Assembly (NCBI GenBank): GCA_022446825.1 | Contig: JAKVBY010000071.1 | Span: forward strand, 1-37,478 | Length of the DNA: 37,478 nucleotides | Reading direction: 5' to 3' | From: Pirellulaceae bacterium | GTDB lineage: Bacteria > Planctomycetota > Planctomycetia > Pirellulales > Pirellulaceae | In this document: positions 1-9,642 of the stretch, piece by piece | Layout: every line of letters begins with the position of its first letter | How positions within the stretch are numbered: position 1 is the first letter of the stretch | Notes under the pieces: generated by a model | Told to the model about the DNA's origin: nothing | The model's input: the letters and a program-made list of their open reading frames with translations, nothing else | The model's database searches: none | Translations under genes and position numbers: made by a program

Positions 1-168
1 GTCGAGGCCGGCCAGCCTCTCGGACAAGTCCACTCGCTGGAGCGACCGTTCCACGCTGCGTGTGCTGTTCACGCCGAAACCAGCGGGATGGTGATTTCGC
101 GACGGCAGTTTCCGCGCACGCAGCGCGGTGATTACCTGGTCGCCATTGTACGACCCTGGTCCGGTTGA
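1..168 (+). CDS. C-terminal end of an aspartoacylase/succinylglutamate desuccinylase-like protein (5' truncated)
   Basis: The first frame is open from base 1 to a TGA at 166-168 and gives 55 residues. The stretch has the feel of the C-terminal beta domain of M14-type succinylglutamate desuccinylase/aspartoacylase proteins: a strand-rich segment with HAETSGMVISRR followed by QRGDYLVAIVRP, similar to the usual 'a..sGiv...r...v..Gd.la.i' pattern. That family hydrolyses N-acyl amino acids with a zinc-dependent carboxypeptidase-like domain, which would lie upstream of the window. The fragment is followed directly by repeat-derived sequence. The gene may end naturally here, or its end may have been altered by the rearrangement at 189-507. 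The family call rests on a short region only. Confidence 0.4.
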   Translation, partial: VEAGQPLGQVHSLERPFHAACAVHAETSGMVISRRQFPRTQRGDYLVAIVRPWSG

Positions 169-188
169 GACGACGACGAAGTGGAGAG

Positions 189-226
189 TCATTTGTTCGA
201 GTTCGGTCGAGTTGACGATCGTTCCA
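189..226 (+). repeat. 38-bp copy of the 3' end of the CehA-like gene
   Basis: Bases 189-226 are identical to 17827-17864, which encode the last residues and stop codon (minus strand) of the CehA/McbA-like gene. The sequences differ on both sides of the shared 38 bases. Here the copy lies between an aspartoacylase-like gene end and a copy of a DUF1501 upstream region, so it looks like a rearrangement scar. Confidence 0.85.
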
Positions 227-388
227 CCACCCAAGTCGTGTCTTCTGCCGACCCGGGGCGAGGTACTCCGGATTGGCTTTGGTGATCTTGTTCTGTTAAT
301 ATTCTGGTTGTTGTTCTCACTGGACGCGTTCCGCGATTGTTTACGACACCCCTACCATGACGCAGCAGATCTCTCCAACTGGTCACCA
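214..388 (+). repeat. 175-bp direct repeat, copy 1
   Basis: Bases 214-388 align without gaps to 7446-7620 at a constant offset of 7232. I count five mismatches (216, 223, 227, 250, 362), about 97 percent identity. In copy 2 the repeat is the upstream region and first codons of the DUF1501 gene at 7589. Here the same start codon (357) opens a reading frame that is broken after about 10 codons. The two copies flank the cytochrome/DUF1501 pair at 561-6190. The left edge overlaps the 38-bp CehA-tail repeat. Confidence 0.9.
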
Positions 389-507
389 CTGGAGTTGTGT
401 TGGTTATCGAACGTTTGTTGAGACTGGTTCTGACGGGCTCTTCGTGACGGTGGCCGCGACTTCCGCCTGGCGTACACGGCAACGTGCTCCACGACGTGCT
501 GACTTAG
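357..507 (+). pseudogene. Chimeric DUF1501 remnant (start of one copy, tail of another)
   Basis: The ATG at 357 and the next nine codons match the start of the DUF1501 gene at 7589. Similarity ends at 388. Bases 449-507 match the last codons and stop region of the other DUF1501 gene (6128-6190). They share the GGRD..RL block and the [11 protein letters not shown] ending, but a 4-base deletion near 470 breaks the frame and the stop is TAG instead of TGA. The middle of the gene (about 450 codons) is missing. What remains is a scar from loss or recombination between DUF1501 paralogues just upstream of the cytochrome gene. Confidence 0.75.
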
Positions 508-560
508 TGCAACGATCCTGCATTTGTTAGATTCCTCCGTTCGCTGATGTCACAAACCAG

Positions 561-3500
561 ATGAAAACACTGATACTCACCTTCCTGATCGGCGCCAGCC
601 TCACCACATTGGAGGCTCAGGCCAGTCACCGCGATAGGGTTGAGTTCTTTGAAAAGCGCATTCGACCAGTCCTGGTGGAGCGGTGCTACCGTTGCCACAA
701 CAGCACCAGGACACATCGTAACGGTCTCGCAGTCGATCACCGCGAGGCGATTCGGGAGGGAGGGGACTCCGGTCCGGCCGTGGTGCCGGGCGACCCGGAT
801 GCGAGCCTCCTTCTTGAGGCCATTCGCCACGAGTCCGAACTGCGGATGCCGAAGGACGAACCCAGGCTCGAACCTGAAGTGGTGGCTGACTTTCGCACCT
901 GGATCGAAATGGGTGCGGCGGACCCGCGTGATGCAGCGCCTGCAGCGGAAGACCTCGCCCGCGCGACGTCGTGGGAAGTGATTCGCGAGAAACGCAAACG
1001 TTGGTGGAGCTTTCAGCCGATTCGTCACCCCCCGCTGCCGGAAGTCGATGGACGGGTGAGAGCGAATCCCGTCGATGCGTTCATCGACGCCCGGCTCGAA
1101 CGCGCCGGCGTGCCACCGGTTGAGGCAGCAGATCGCCGAACGCTTATCCGGCGGTTGACCTATGTCCTCACCGGATTTCCTCCCACGGTTGAGGAGATTG
1201 CCGATTTTGTCGCCGACGGCTCTTCCCGCGCCTACGAACGGCTGATTGACCGCCTGCTCGATTCGCCTCGCTTTGGCGAGCGCTGGGCCCGCCACTGGAT
1301 GGACTGCCTGCGCTACTCCGAAGGCCATGGTGGCCAGGGCGACCCACGGATTCCGTACGCCTGGCGGTATCGCGACTATCTGATTCGCGCTTTGAACGAC
1401 GACGTGCCGTATGACCGGCTGATCGAGGAGCACGTGGCGGGAGATCTCATCGCCGATCCGCGAATCGACCGCGACCGGCGCATCAACGAGTCCACACTCG
1501 GAGTGGCCCAGTATCGATTCGTCGAGCACGGATACGCGCCCACCGATGCGCTTGACGAGCAGGTTCGCTTTACCGAGAACCAAATTGACGTTCTCTCCAA
1601 GGCCTTCCTCGGACTTACCGTATCATGTGCGCGGTGCCATGATCACAAATTCGACCCGATCAGTCAGCAAGACTACTACGCGCTCTACGGCATCATGACC
1701 AGCTCGCGACCAGCTCTTGTGACCGTTGATGCGCCGGGGACCGGAGAACAGGAAGCCGCCGAGCTCAGCGACTTAAAACCGCGGGTTCGCGACGCGCTTG
1801 CCGGCATCTGGCTCGAGGCGAGTGACCAATTCTCGGTCGACCTTCTCGCCGCACCAGCACCTAGCACCGGCGCGAGGGAGGCGAGTACGCAGAAGCGTCC
1901 CGGAACGGAGTGGAAGCACCTTGAGGAGCGGGAGGCGCCGGCGCCATCGCCGTGGAGGGTGGCGATCGACGCGGCGATGAACGACCCAGGAAGTCCGCTG
2001 CACGCCTTCGTGACGCTCCGGAAAGCGGGTGAGACCGGTTTCGCGCCAGCGTGGGGCAAGCTCGAACACGAGTGGAAGCAGAGCTACGCCGCTCTCGAGG
2101 AGCAGAAGCGACGCCCCTATCTGCTGCGCTGGAATCTCGCGTCGAATGACGTCGGCAACTGGTATCGGCATGGGCGGGGAGTCGCAGCGGCACCGGCGAA
2201 GGCGGGCGCGTTCCACATTCTCCCGGAAGGGGAGCGGGTCGTCTCCAACATTTATCCAGCGGGCGTCTACAGCCACCTCTTGTCGAGCAAGCATAGCGCC
2301 GTTTTGACCTCACCGCGTTTTGAGGTCGAGACCGATTCGATCTGGGTCCGTGTGCTCGGCGTCGACGGTGCCCGCATTCGCTACTCGATGCGGGGCTATC
2401 CCATCGTCATCGGAAATCAAAATGCCACCATCTACAAGAGCCACCATATGGTCTCGGATGCACCGACCTGGATGCTCTGGGACAAAATGGACTACTGGCA
2501 CGGGGACCAGGCCTACCTTGAGATCGCCACGGCCGGCGACCTGCCCACTGGCATTAAAGGATATGCACGCGAAGAGAAAGCGCGTTCGTGGTTCGGGATC
2601 CAGGAGGTCGTAATGCCGGGTCCCGGTCAGGAACCTCCCACGGACCACGCCGCCGAGGTCACCTCGCCGCTCTTCGAGCAGGCTGCGAGCCACGCGCCGA
2701 CAAACTTACGCGAGCTTGCCGACATTTACTCCGCGGCGCTCCGCACGAGCATCCACGCCTGGCAGGATGCGACCATGAGCGATGAGCAGGCGAACTTCCT
2801 CGGTTTCTTCGTCCGCCGCGGGTTGCTTCCCAACTCGCTGCGCGAACTTGCCGGCGTGGCACCGCTCGTCGTCCGCTACCGTGAAGTCGAAGCCAGCGTT
2901 CCAATACCGGTCCGCGCGCCGGGGATTCTTCCAGGCGATGTCCGCGACCAGGAACTCTTCGAACGCGGCAACCACAAGCGACCACTCAAAGCTGTGCCAC
3001 GGCGATTTCTCGAAGTCATTGACGCAACACCGTATCCACGGGAGTCGGACGGAAGGCAAGAACTCGCACGCGATCTTCTCCGGCCCGATAACCCGCTGAC
3101 TGCGCGGGTTGCGGTCAACCGAATCTGGCACTACATCTTCGGGCGTGGCATTGTCGCGACCCCCGACAACTTTGGCCAGCATGGAGAGCGGCCCTCTCAC
3201 CCGGAACTTCTCGACTACCTCGCAACGCGGTTTGTCGACGGCGGTTGGTCGATCAAGACCATGATTCGGCTGCTCGTCACGTCGGAAGCATTTTGCCGCA
3301 GTCCCGTGCCGTCTCCTGAGGCACGCACTTTTGATCCCGATAACATTCTCCTCTCGCATGCGCCAGTACGCCGTCTGGAGGCGGAGGCCATCCGCGATGC
3401 GCTCCTCAAGGTCTCAGGGCAACTCGACCTGCAGATGTTCGGCCCCTCAGTCAATGAGGGCTCGACCCGGCGGAGTGTGTACGTTCTTATCCGCCGGGCT

Positions 3501-4730
3501 CCGACGAATCCGTTCCTCGCCGCATTCGACGCTCCCGTACCGTTCACGACCGAAGGAGACCGAGCGGTCACCAACGTGCCTGCGCAGTCGCTGACATTGA
3601 TGAATGCCCCGTTTGTCCATGGCCTCGCCAGGCACTGGGCGGCACGCGCCAGCGCCGAGGGCACTGCAGCGCGTGATCGCTTCGCTCGGATGTTCGAGGC
3701 GGCGCTCGGACGTGAACCGGCATCCGCCGAGATCGATCGGAGCATGGCCTACCTCGAAAAGAGGACCGATCGCTTCGAGGCGGCGCGTGCGCGACGGGAC
3801 CAGCTTGAGTCGCAGAGGCGAGACGATCGCAAGCGGCTCGCCGCTATCGTCGAGCCGGCGCACGCAAAAATCCTGGCGACGAGAGGCACCACCAGACTCG
3901 CCCCCGTCGCACGTTGGGAATTCGATGGCAACCTGAAGGACTCGATCGGCACCCTTCATGGCACTGCCTATCTGGGCGCGAAACTCGTCGACGGCAAGCT
4001 GCATCTGGATGGCCGGGGATTCGTCGCGACCGCACCGTTCGAAACCGACTTGATGGCCAAGACGCTGGAAGTCTGGCTGACTCTCGAAACCCTGAGTCAG
4101 ATGGGAGGCGGCGCCCTGACCGTGCAGAATTTGGGCGGAGAACCATTTGATTCGATTGTTTTCGGGGAGCGTACGCCACAGCATTGGATGGCCGGCAGTG
4201 AAGGCTACCGCCGCTATAAGAGCTTCGACGGTCCCGAGGAGACGAGCGAGGCGCTTGGGGACGGAGTCATCCACGTGGCGATTGTCTATTCCGCAGACGG
4301 CACGATCGCCTGTTACCGCAACGGCCAACCCTACGGAAAACCGTATAAGAGTCCGGGGCCACTGGTGACCTACCCAGCCGGTCAGTCGCATGTGCTGTTC
4401 GGCATGCGGCACGGTACGCCCACCCGGCCGTCGGTGCGGTTGCGTGGAACCATCGAACGCGCCCAACTCCACGACCGGGCCCTGACGCCTGCAGAAATCA
4501 GGGTCTCAGCGCTCGCGTACCCGAACCACGTCTCGCGCAGCGAGCTGCTGGCCGCTCTCTCCGCAGACCAACGCGCCGAGCAGGCACGCCTCGAGCGGCA
4601 GATCGCCGAACTCGACGAGAAGATCGCGCACGAGGCTCGAGAGTACGGCGACGTCACGGATCAAAATCAAGCGTGGCAGGACGTCGCGCACGCCATCTTT
4701 AATTTCAAGGAGTTTATCTACATCAAATGA
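561..4730 (+). CDS. Secreted planctomycete cytochrome C protein, DUF1549/DUF1553, with C-terminal LamG-like domain
   Basis: A 1389-residue exported protein. A Sec signal peptide covers roughly residues 1-21. A haem-binding CYRCH motif lies at residues 42-46 (PSCyt1-type domain) and a second, [11 protein letters not shown], starts at residue 356. Between them is a PSCyt2/DUF1549 region (about 168-260, with the [12 protein letters not shown] block). The DUF1553 domain covers about 830-1040 ([18 protein letters not shown], then [12 protein letters not shown]). Residues about 1110-1313 look like a LamG/concanavalin-type sandwich ([12 protein letters not shown], and [11 protein letters not shown] near its end). 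A short coiled coil rich in Arg, Glu and Gln follows. The gene overlaps the downstream DUF1501 start by four bases (ATGA), so the two are translationally coupled, as is usual for these pairs in Planctomycetes. The substrate is not established; a role in extracellular polymer or redox metabolism is often assumed. No clear ribosome binding site precedes the ATG. Confidence 0.9.
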   Translation: MKTLILTFLIGASLTTLEAQASHRDRVEFFEKRIRPVLVERCYRCHNSTRTHRNGLAVDHREAIREGGDSGPAVVPGDPDASLLLEAIRHESELRMPKDEPRLEPEVVADFRTWIEMGAADPRDAAPAAEDLARATSWEVIREKRKRWWSFQPIRHPPLPEVDGRVRANPVDAFIDARLERAGVPPVEAADRRTLIRRLTYVLTGFPPTVEEIADFVADGSSRAYERLIDRLLDSPRFGERWARHWMDCLRYSEGHGGQGDPRIPYAWRYRDYLIRALNDDVPYDRLIEEHVAGDLIADPRIDRDRRINESTLGVAQYRFVEHGYAPTDALDEQVRFTENQIDVLSKAFLGLTVSCARCHDHKFDPISQQDYYALYGIMTSSRPALVTVDAPGTGEQEAAELSDLKPRVRDALAGIWLEASDQFSVDLLAAPAPSTGAREASTQKRPGTEWKHLEEREAPAPSPWRVAIDAAMNDPGSPLHAFVTLRKAGETGFAPAWGKLEHEWKQSYAALEEQKRRPYLLRWNLASNDVGNWYRHGRGVAAAPAKAGAFHILPEGERVVSNIYPAGVYSHLLSSKHSAVLTSPRFEVETDSIWVRVLGVDGARIRYSMRGYPIVIGNQNATIYKSHHMVSDAPTWMLWDKMDYWHGDQAYLEIATAGDLPTGIKGYAREEKARSWFGIQEVVMPGPGQEPPTDHAAEVTSPLFEQAASHAPTNLRELADIYSAALRTSIHAWQDATMSDEQANFLGFFVRRGLLPNSLRELAGVAPLVVRYREVEASVPIPVRAPGILPGDVRDQELFERGNHKRPLKAVPRRFLEVIDATPYPRESDGRQELARDLLRPDNPLTARVAVNRIWHYIFGRGIVATPDNFGQHGERPSHPELLDYLATRFVDGGWSIKTMIRLLVTSEAFCRSPVPSPEARTFDPDNILLSHAPVRRLEAEAIRDALLKVSGQLDLQMFGPSVNEGSTRRSVYVLIRRAPTNPFLAAFDAPVPFTTEGDRAVTNVPAQSLTLMNAPFVHGLARHWAARASAEGTAARDRFARMFEAALGREPASAEIDRSMAYLEKRTDRFEAARARRDQLESQRRDDRKRLAAIVEPAHAKILATRGTTRLAPVARWEFDGNLKDSIGTLHGTAYLGAKLVDGKLHLDGRGFVATAPFETDLMAKTLEVWLTLETLSQMGGGALTVQNLGGEPFDSIVFGERTPQHWMAGSEGYRRYKSFDGPEETSEALGDGVIHVAIVYSADGTIACYRNGQPYGKPYKSPGPLVTYPAGQSHVLFGMRHGTPTRPSVRLRGTIERAQLHDRALTPAEIRVSALAYPNHVSRSELLAALSADQRAEQARLERQIAELDEKIAHEAREYGDVTDQNQAWQDVAHAIFNFKEFIYIK

Positions 4731-6190
4731 AGCTGCCGGAACCTAAGAACAAGGTCCGTGGGAAGGTCGGCTCCGCAGTCGCACCCACCACGACCTCCCG
4801 ACGTGAGATGCTCCAGCACTGCTCAACCGGTTTTGGGATGACAGCGCTCTCGGCGTTGCTCGCCGATCCCGTGCTCAGTGCCGGAGCGGCGGTGCAGGTC
4901 GGACCCGCACGGGCCCGCAACGTCATCTTCTGCTACATGTCGGGAGGGGTCTCTCACGTCGATTCATTCGATCCGAAGCCACGACTCGCCGCGGAGGCAG
5001 GCAAGCCGATGCCGGTGAAGGTCGAGCGGACCATGTTCAACGACAACGGCAACATTTTTCCGACCCCGTTCGAGTTTCGCCGGCACGGAGAGAGTGGCAT
5101 CCCCATCAGCGACCTGTTTCCCAACATTGCCAGCTGCGCCGATGAACTTGCGGTGATTCGTTCGATGACGAGCAAAGGCAACGAGCACGCCTCGGGAAAC
5201 TATTTTATGCACACCGGGTTTACCTTCGGCGGCCACCCGAGTGCCGGCGCTTGGATGTCTTACGGGCTCGGGACCGAAAACGCCAACCTTCCGGGCTTCG
5301 TCGTGCTCCGGTCCGCCCACGCGTCCGCGCCCATCGGCGGCCCCCGCTTGTTCAGCAGCGGCTACCTGCCGGCGCAGCACCAGGCCTCGACCCTCCAGGC
5401 GGACAGGCGGGAACCGGTGCGCAACATTCGAGCCCGGGGGAACGCCGCCGCGCAGCGCGAGCACCTGCAATTCATCGGTGGTATCGATCGTGGTTTCATT
5501 GACTCGATCCAGGGCCATGATCAGATCGAGGCCGCGGTGCGCAATTACGAGACCGCCTACCGCATGCAGTCGGCCGTGCCCGAACTCTGCGACCTGCGCG
5601 GCGAGACAAACGCGACAAGAAAGCTCTATGGTCTGGACTCAAATGACCCCGAAAAGGCGGCCTACGCCAGGCAGTGCCTCGTAGCGCGGCGCCTCGTCGA
5701 ACGCGGCGTGCGGTTTGTCGAGCTCAGTTGCCTTGGCAAAGGCATCTACGATAGTCCCCCGGGCAATCCATGGGACCAGCACTCGTCGCTCGAACTCGGG
5801 CATCGTGCCATGGCTGCACAGGTCGACCAGCCCATCGCGGCTCTCCTGAAAGACCTGAAGGCGCGCGGGCTCCTGGACGAAACGCTGGTCATCTGGGCCG
5901 GCGAATTTGGCCGGACGCCGTTCTCCCAAGGGAGCAATGGACGTGACCACAACCCATTTGGTTTCAGCATCTGGATGTCCGGTGGCGGGGTGAAGGGAGG
6001 GACGATCTACGGCACCACCGACGAATATGGCTACCACGCCATCGAGAACCGCTGCACCGTCTACGACCTCTGGGCGACGGTTCTCCACCAGCTAGGCGTG
6101 GACCACCGGGACCTGACCTACCGCCACGGCGGCCGCGACTTGCGTCTGACCGACGTACACGGCAACGTGCTCCACGATGTTCTCACCTGA
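4727..6190 (+). CDS. Secreted DUF1501 family protein (sulfatase-like fold)
   Basis: A 487-residue protein whose start ATG overlaps the stop of the cytochrome gene (ATGA). The N-terminus carries a twin-arginine type signal: SRREML at about residues 24-29 followed by a hydrophobic stretch ending near 50. DUF1501 proteins belong to the alkaline phosphatase/sulfatase superfamily fold. Family-like blocks are visible: [20 protein letters not shown] near the mature start, [15 protein letters not shown] in the middle, [13 protein letters not shown] with [12 protein letters not shown] toward the end, and a C-terminal [11 protein letters not shown]. The catalytic activity of the family is not firmly known. 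Its fixed pairing with a DUF1549/DUF1553 cytochrome suggests that they act together outside the cytoplasm. A decayed copy of its tail lies upstream of the operon at 449-507. Confidence 0.9.
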   Translation: MKLPEPKNKVRGKVGSAVAPTTTSRREMLQHCSTGFGMTALSALLADPVLSAGAAVQVGPARARNVIFCYMSGGVSHVDSFDPKPRLAAEAGKPMPVKVERTMFNDNGNIFPTPFEFRRHGESGIPISDLFPNIASCADELAVIRSMTSKGNEHASGNYFMHTGFTFGGHPSAGAWMSYGLGTENANLPGFVVLRSAHASAPIGGPRLFSSGYLPAQHQASTLQADRREPVRNIRARGNAAAQREHLQFIGGIDRGFIDSIQGHDQIEAAVRNYETAYRMQSAVPELCDLRGETNATRKLYGLDSNDPEKAAYARQCLVARRLVERGVRFVELSCLGKGIYDSPPGNPWDQHSSLELGHRAMAAQVDQPIAALLKDLKARGLLDETLVIWAGEFGRTPFSQGSNGRDHNPFGFSIWMSGGGVKGGTIYGTTDEYGYHAIENRCTVYDLWATVLHQLGVDHRDLTYRHGGRDLRLTDVHGNVLHDVLT

Positions 6191-6995
6191 GCCCGTTCCA
6201 TCCATCTTTGTGACAGTTCCCGGCCGTAGAATTCGGCAACACGAAAGAGACGGGAAAGCGAGGTCCCAACGGTCAGGGGAAGTACCACCGTCGTCGTGAC
6301 AAGCGGTGCTTTACCTGCAACTGCGGACGGCACCATATCTATCCGCAAGTCGGAACACCGTTTCCGCTTACCTCATCAAAATCTGGCCGGTCTTACTACA
6401 ATCCATACTGAACGTTGGTCATTCTATCCATCACAAATTCCTGCTCAAAGCCTGCACTGATGTCTTCATGATGGCCGTCTCCCTCGGCAGAATGAGCGAG
6501 AATGCAGTGTGCGCGGTAAAGTACTGAGAACGAACGTTTTTTGTAATCTCGCACGAGTGCAGAACCCGAACCTGGCGCCTCTTACGGTTCAACGCTGCAG
6601 GTCCGCTACGGTCGTCCCATTGATTGGAGAATCCGGAAAGGGATCCATGACTTTCGACTATCTCGTCATGTTGCCGTGCCGCGTTGAAAGTGCAACCGCA
6701 TCTGGCTGGCAAAATCTAGCGGCAGAGTGAGCAGAATCGCTTCACCGGTAAGACCAGCACGGTCGAAGAGGGTATTCAAGAACCCAACACAGCATTTGAG
6801 ACGTGCAAAGGCATTGCAGCCGCTTCCGAGGTGAAAAGTTCTAACCGTGTCCAGTTGCCTCGACTTTTCAATCCCTTGTTAAAAAAGGACTTAGATACGT
6901 CCGAAAACTGGCCAGTCTGACCCTTTTTGGATTGACCCCGCATTTGACCCCCGATTGCCCCAGGATGATCCGCAGCCGGGAATGGACAAAGCAGA
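6191..6995 (+). other. Gene-free, degenerate stretch
   Basis: About 800 bases without a gene I can defend. One frame (6229-6411) gives an Arg-rich segment with RCFTCNCGRHH, faintly like the zinc ribbon of a transposase or small nucleic-acid-binding protein, but it has no start codon. Other short open frames between 6430 and 6730 show no family signature. The stretch leads into the decayed Vsr/XRE locus, so it is probably also decayed sequence. Confidence 0.4.
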
Positions 6996-7142
6996 ATGTC
7001 AGACACGCTTACAAAGGAACAACGTAGCGAACGAATGGGTTTGATTCGGGGACGTGATACGAAACCCGCAATGATTCTTCGTCGTCTTGCCCACCGCTTG
7101 GGCTATCGCTACGCCGATACACGTGCGATCCAACTCGCCTAA
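6996..7142 (+). pseudogene. N-terminal remnant of a Vsr (very short patch repair) endonuclease
   Basis: An ATG at 6996 opens a 48-codon frame. Its first 39 residues follow the Vsr N-terminal pattern closely: MSDTLTKEQRSERM, then IRGRDTKPA, then LRRLAHRLGYRY. Vsr nicks DNA at T:G mismatches made by deamination of 5-methylcytosine and normally travels with a DNA cytosine methyltransferase. The full protein is about 130-150 residues. Here similarity stops at the tyrosine codon ending at 7112, just before the catalytic part, and only nine unrelated codons follow. The next base, 7113, is the edge of an XRE regulator fragment on the other strand. The remnant lacks the catalytic Asp/His region and cannot be functional. 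Confidence 0.75.
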
Positions 7143-7229
7143 GTCCGCAAATGCGTCCTGGGGAAAACCAGCTTGCTTTCTGAGGTAACGAACGCGTTCG
7201 CCAAATCGTTTGAGTACGTCAACTTCCAT
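7113..7229 (-). pseudogene. N-terminal remnant of an XRE-family HTH regulator
   Basis: Reading leftward from an ATG at 7229, the first 39 residues match the start of an XRE/HTH_3 regulator: LKRFGERVRYLRKQAG, then QDAFADL, then LDRTCIG. This corresponds to helices 1-3 of the HTH, where homologues usually continue with a glycine and an ERGERN-like block. At 7113 the similarity stops and the frame runs on into antisense of the Vsr fragment. XRE proteins of this type often accompany restriction-modification genes and vsr. The position next to a truncated vsr fits a collapsed restriction-modification island. Confidence 0.7.
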
Positions 7230-7445
7230 GTGGTTGATGCTAGAAGGCCAGATGACTTAGAGTCCACGGATTATGAGTCCCATCGGACACTTTGATCGCC
7301 GGTGATTGGCTTTCCTTTCTCTGAGTCATTACAGCCCGGCGATTCGCAAAAACCGGTGCCAGCGGGAAGAACCAACTCTTGCGTTTCTTCTGATCCTTTG
7401 CCCCAATTCGAAACTGGAGATGCAGGGAACCGGCCTGCTCGAGAA

Positions 7446-7620
7446 GAGGATCGTCCCATCACCCAAGTCGTGTCTTCTGCCAACCCGGGGCGAGGTACTC
7501 CGGATTGGCTTTGGTGATCTTGTTCTGTTAATATTCTGGTTGTTGTTCTCACTGGACGCGTTCCGCGATTGTTTACGACACCCCTACCATGACACAGCAG
7601 ATCTCTCCAACTGGTCACCA
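7446..7620 (+). repeat. 175-bp direct repeat, copy 2
   Basis: Gap-free partner of 214-388 at about 97 percent identity. This copy sits in front of the intact DUF1501 gene and includes its start codon and about ten further codons, so it is probably the parental copy. The two copies have the same orientation and bracket 561-7445. Confidence 0.9.
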
Positions 7621-9028
7621 ACTCACACGTCGTCAATTGCTGGCGACTGGTGTGGCGGGTTCGGTCGGTGGCCTGGCGAACCGGGGCGTTGCCGAGTCGA
7701 ACAACCAGGTAATTTCCGGCCTGGGATCCGGACCGGCCAGGAATGTGATCCTGTTGTTCCTGCACGGCGGTGCGGCAACGCAGGACATGTACGACATGAA
7801 ACCCCATGGGCCCAGCACGAGTCGCAGCGAATTCGACGTGATTTCGACCTCGGCGCCCGGCATCCATGTGTGTGAGCACCTGCCCCTGATGAGCCGCTGG
7901 ATGCACCGGTCGGCCGTCATCCGCAGCGTGAGTCATCAGAGTGGTTGCCACAATACGGTGCCCGCGTTTTCCGGACACGAGGGGCTTGTGCCGAATCAAC
8001 TGTCCGAAGACATCAACCATCCTCCAAGCATGGGGTCGATCGTCGAGTATTGTCACCAGAATAAGCCGGAGAACCGTGGGCGAGGTGTTCTGCCGACCTA
8101 CTTTTGCTTGCCCCATCACCTGGGGTGGGGCGCGAACGAGACACGGCCGGGCATCTATTCCGGTTGGCTCGGCAAACAATTCGATCCGCTATGTAGCCAG
8201 CCGGTGGCCTGGTACGAAAAAGATGCTGTGTTGCACGATTGGCAGAACATCCCAACGACCATGGGCTATCCCCGGTTGAGCAACGAAAAGACGGTGAGCC
8301 GTCGGCTCAACCAACGATGGGATCTCAGGACGGCGCTGGATCGTGGATTGGGTCAACACGTCGATAAGGATTCCGGCGTGACCAAATTCAATCGACGCCA
8401 TGAACAGGCTTTTGAGTTGCTCACGACGAACCGTGTCCGAGGAGCGTTTGATCTGACGCGGGAATCGGAAAAGACGAGGGAACTCTATGGCCCCAGCCTG
8501 TTTGGGAACAGTTGCCTGGTCGCTCGCCGCCTCGTTCAGGCCGGCATGCAATTCATCAATGTGTTCTGGGACGGCTACCCCATCAGGCCGGGCAGTTATG
8601 ACTATGGTTGGGACACACACGGTTACAACTTTGAGGTGCTCCGAGAACGCAACCTGCCCGGCCTGGACCAGTCGGTTCACGCGTTGCTGACAGATCTGGA
8701 ACGCCATGGCATGCTCGAGGAAACGCTGCTCCTGATCACCAGTGATTTTGGAAGGACCCCCAACATCAACCAGATTTCGGGGCGTGACCACTGGACGCAC
8801 TGCTACAGCAACCTGATGTTCGGGGCCGGGATCCAGGGAGGATCGGAATACGGTGCCTCCGACCAGAATGCGGCGTACGTCAAATCCAATCCGGTGCATC
8901 CTCGCGACGTGTGCGCGACGGTGTTGAAGGCAATGGGCATCAGCGAGAACACGATGATCTACGACCGACTCGATCGTCCCCGGCCCGTGGCCATGGGTGG
9001 GAAGCCGATCAACAGAATCCTGAGTTGA
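7589..9028 (+). CDS. Secreted DUF1501 family protein, second copy
   Basis: A 479-residue protein with a twin-arginine signal at the N-terminus (LTRRQLLATGVAG, about residues 12-24). The mature part shows the family pattern: ARNVILLFLHGGAATQDMYD near residues 50-70, then VIRSVSHQSGCHN, then ITSDFGRTPNINQISGRDHW and SNLMFGAGIQGG in the C-terminal third. The fold is related to sulfatases and alkaline phosphatases; the enzymatic role is unproven. Unlike the copy at 4727 it has no cytochrome gene directly upstream. Its promoter-proximal 175 bases are duplicated at 214-388. The two DUF1501 proteins in this window are clearly diverged paralogues, not recent duplicates. Confidence 0.9.
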   Translation: MTQQISPTGHQLTRRQLLATGVAGSVGGLANRGVAESNNQVISGLGSGPARNVILLFLHGGAATQDMYDMKPHGPSTSRSEFDVISTSAPGIHVCEHLPLMSRWMHRSAVIRSVSHQSGCHNTVPAFSGHEGLVPNQLSEDINHPPSMGSIVEYCHQNKPENRGRGVLPTYFCLPHHLGWGANETRPGIYSGWLGKQFDPLCSQPVAWYEKDAVLHDWQNIPTTMGYPRLSNEKTVSRRLNQRWDLRTALDRGLGQHVDKDSGVTKFNRRHEQAFELLTTNRVRGAFDLTRESEKTRELYGPSLFGNSCLVARRLVQAGMQFINVFWDGYPIRPGSYDYGWDTHGYNFEVLRERNLPGLDQSVHALLTDLERHGMLEETLLLITSDFGRTPNINQISGRDHWTHCYSNLMFGAGIQGGSEYGASDQNAAYVKSNPVHPRDVCATVLKAMGISENTMIYDRLDRPRPVAMGGKPINRILS

Positions 9029-9187
9029 TCCTGACCATACGGTGAGATCTGCAGCGCGTTGGCCGGCTTTGTGACCTCGTTTGTCGTCGCATATTGAGGT
9101 GCGCTGACCGACTTGAAGACGAACCATTTTCAGTGGACATTCTTTTTGTCGGCTCCGATTGGTCTGGTGGTTGGAAGTGCCTTAAGC

Positions 9188-9378
9188 GTACTGCCAGGCG
9201 ACCGCTATTGCATGTTTTATGTCGGACACCACTCGACACTTACGGAGAAAGGCCAGTTGCACATTGGGCCGTCCAGCTTTTGCTACGCGTAAAGCGACGA
9301 CGGCATCCACTGGCGAAAACCAAATCTCGGACTGTGCGAGTTTCAAGGCTCGAAAGCCAACAACATCATGATGGATCC
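9188..9378 (+). pseudogene. Remnant of a sialidase-like beta-propeller protein
   Basis: One frame reads LPGDRYCMFYVG, then SFCYA, a TAA stop at 9290-9292, then SDDGIHWRKPNLGLCEF and GSKANNIM. The order 'CyA-S-DGiHW-KPnLGl-e--Gs--NNi' is characteristic of a group of planctomycete secreted proteins with a five-bladed GH32/43/sialidase-like propeller. Sequence before 9188 and after 9378 in this frame does not continue the family. The in-frame TAA and missing flanks mark it as a dead fragment. It lies between the DUF1501 gene and the glycosidase-like gene at 9643. Confidence 0.65.
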
Positions 9379-9642
9379 CGCTATCGCCGCTCACGCACTG
9401 CATGGGTCGCCGTGCGAACACGCCGCCCGCCGGCACCCTGCCCTGAGTGGACAACGGACCCTGGTCTCTCACTGTCTCACATTTTGGAAGCGCAACCCTA
9501 TTTGATATGCTCATGAGCGAGAATGTCGCTCAAAAACCCCTCCTCTAACTTTATGACAAGTACCAGGAGAAAGACAAAGTTGCTCGGCATCTCGTCAGCG
9601 AAACTCAATTCCTCATACCCACACTGTTTATAGGGAGATCTT

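Noticed and set aside
6229..6411. Arg-rich frame with a C-x2-C-x-C cluster, like a zinc ribbon
   Set aside because: No start codon, an upstream stop, and no clear match to any transposase or ribosomal protein pattern I know.
9290..9292. In-frame TAA considered as recoding
   Set aside because: TAA is not a Sec codon and the fragment lacks both ends of its gene.
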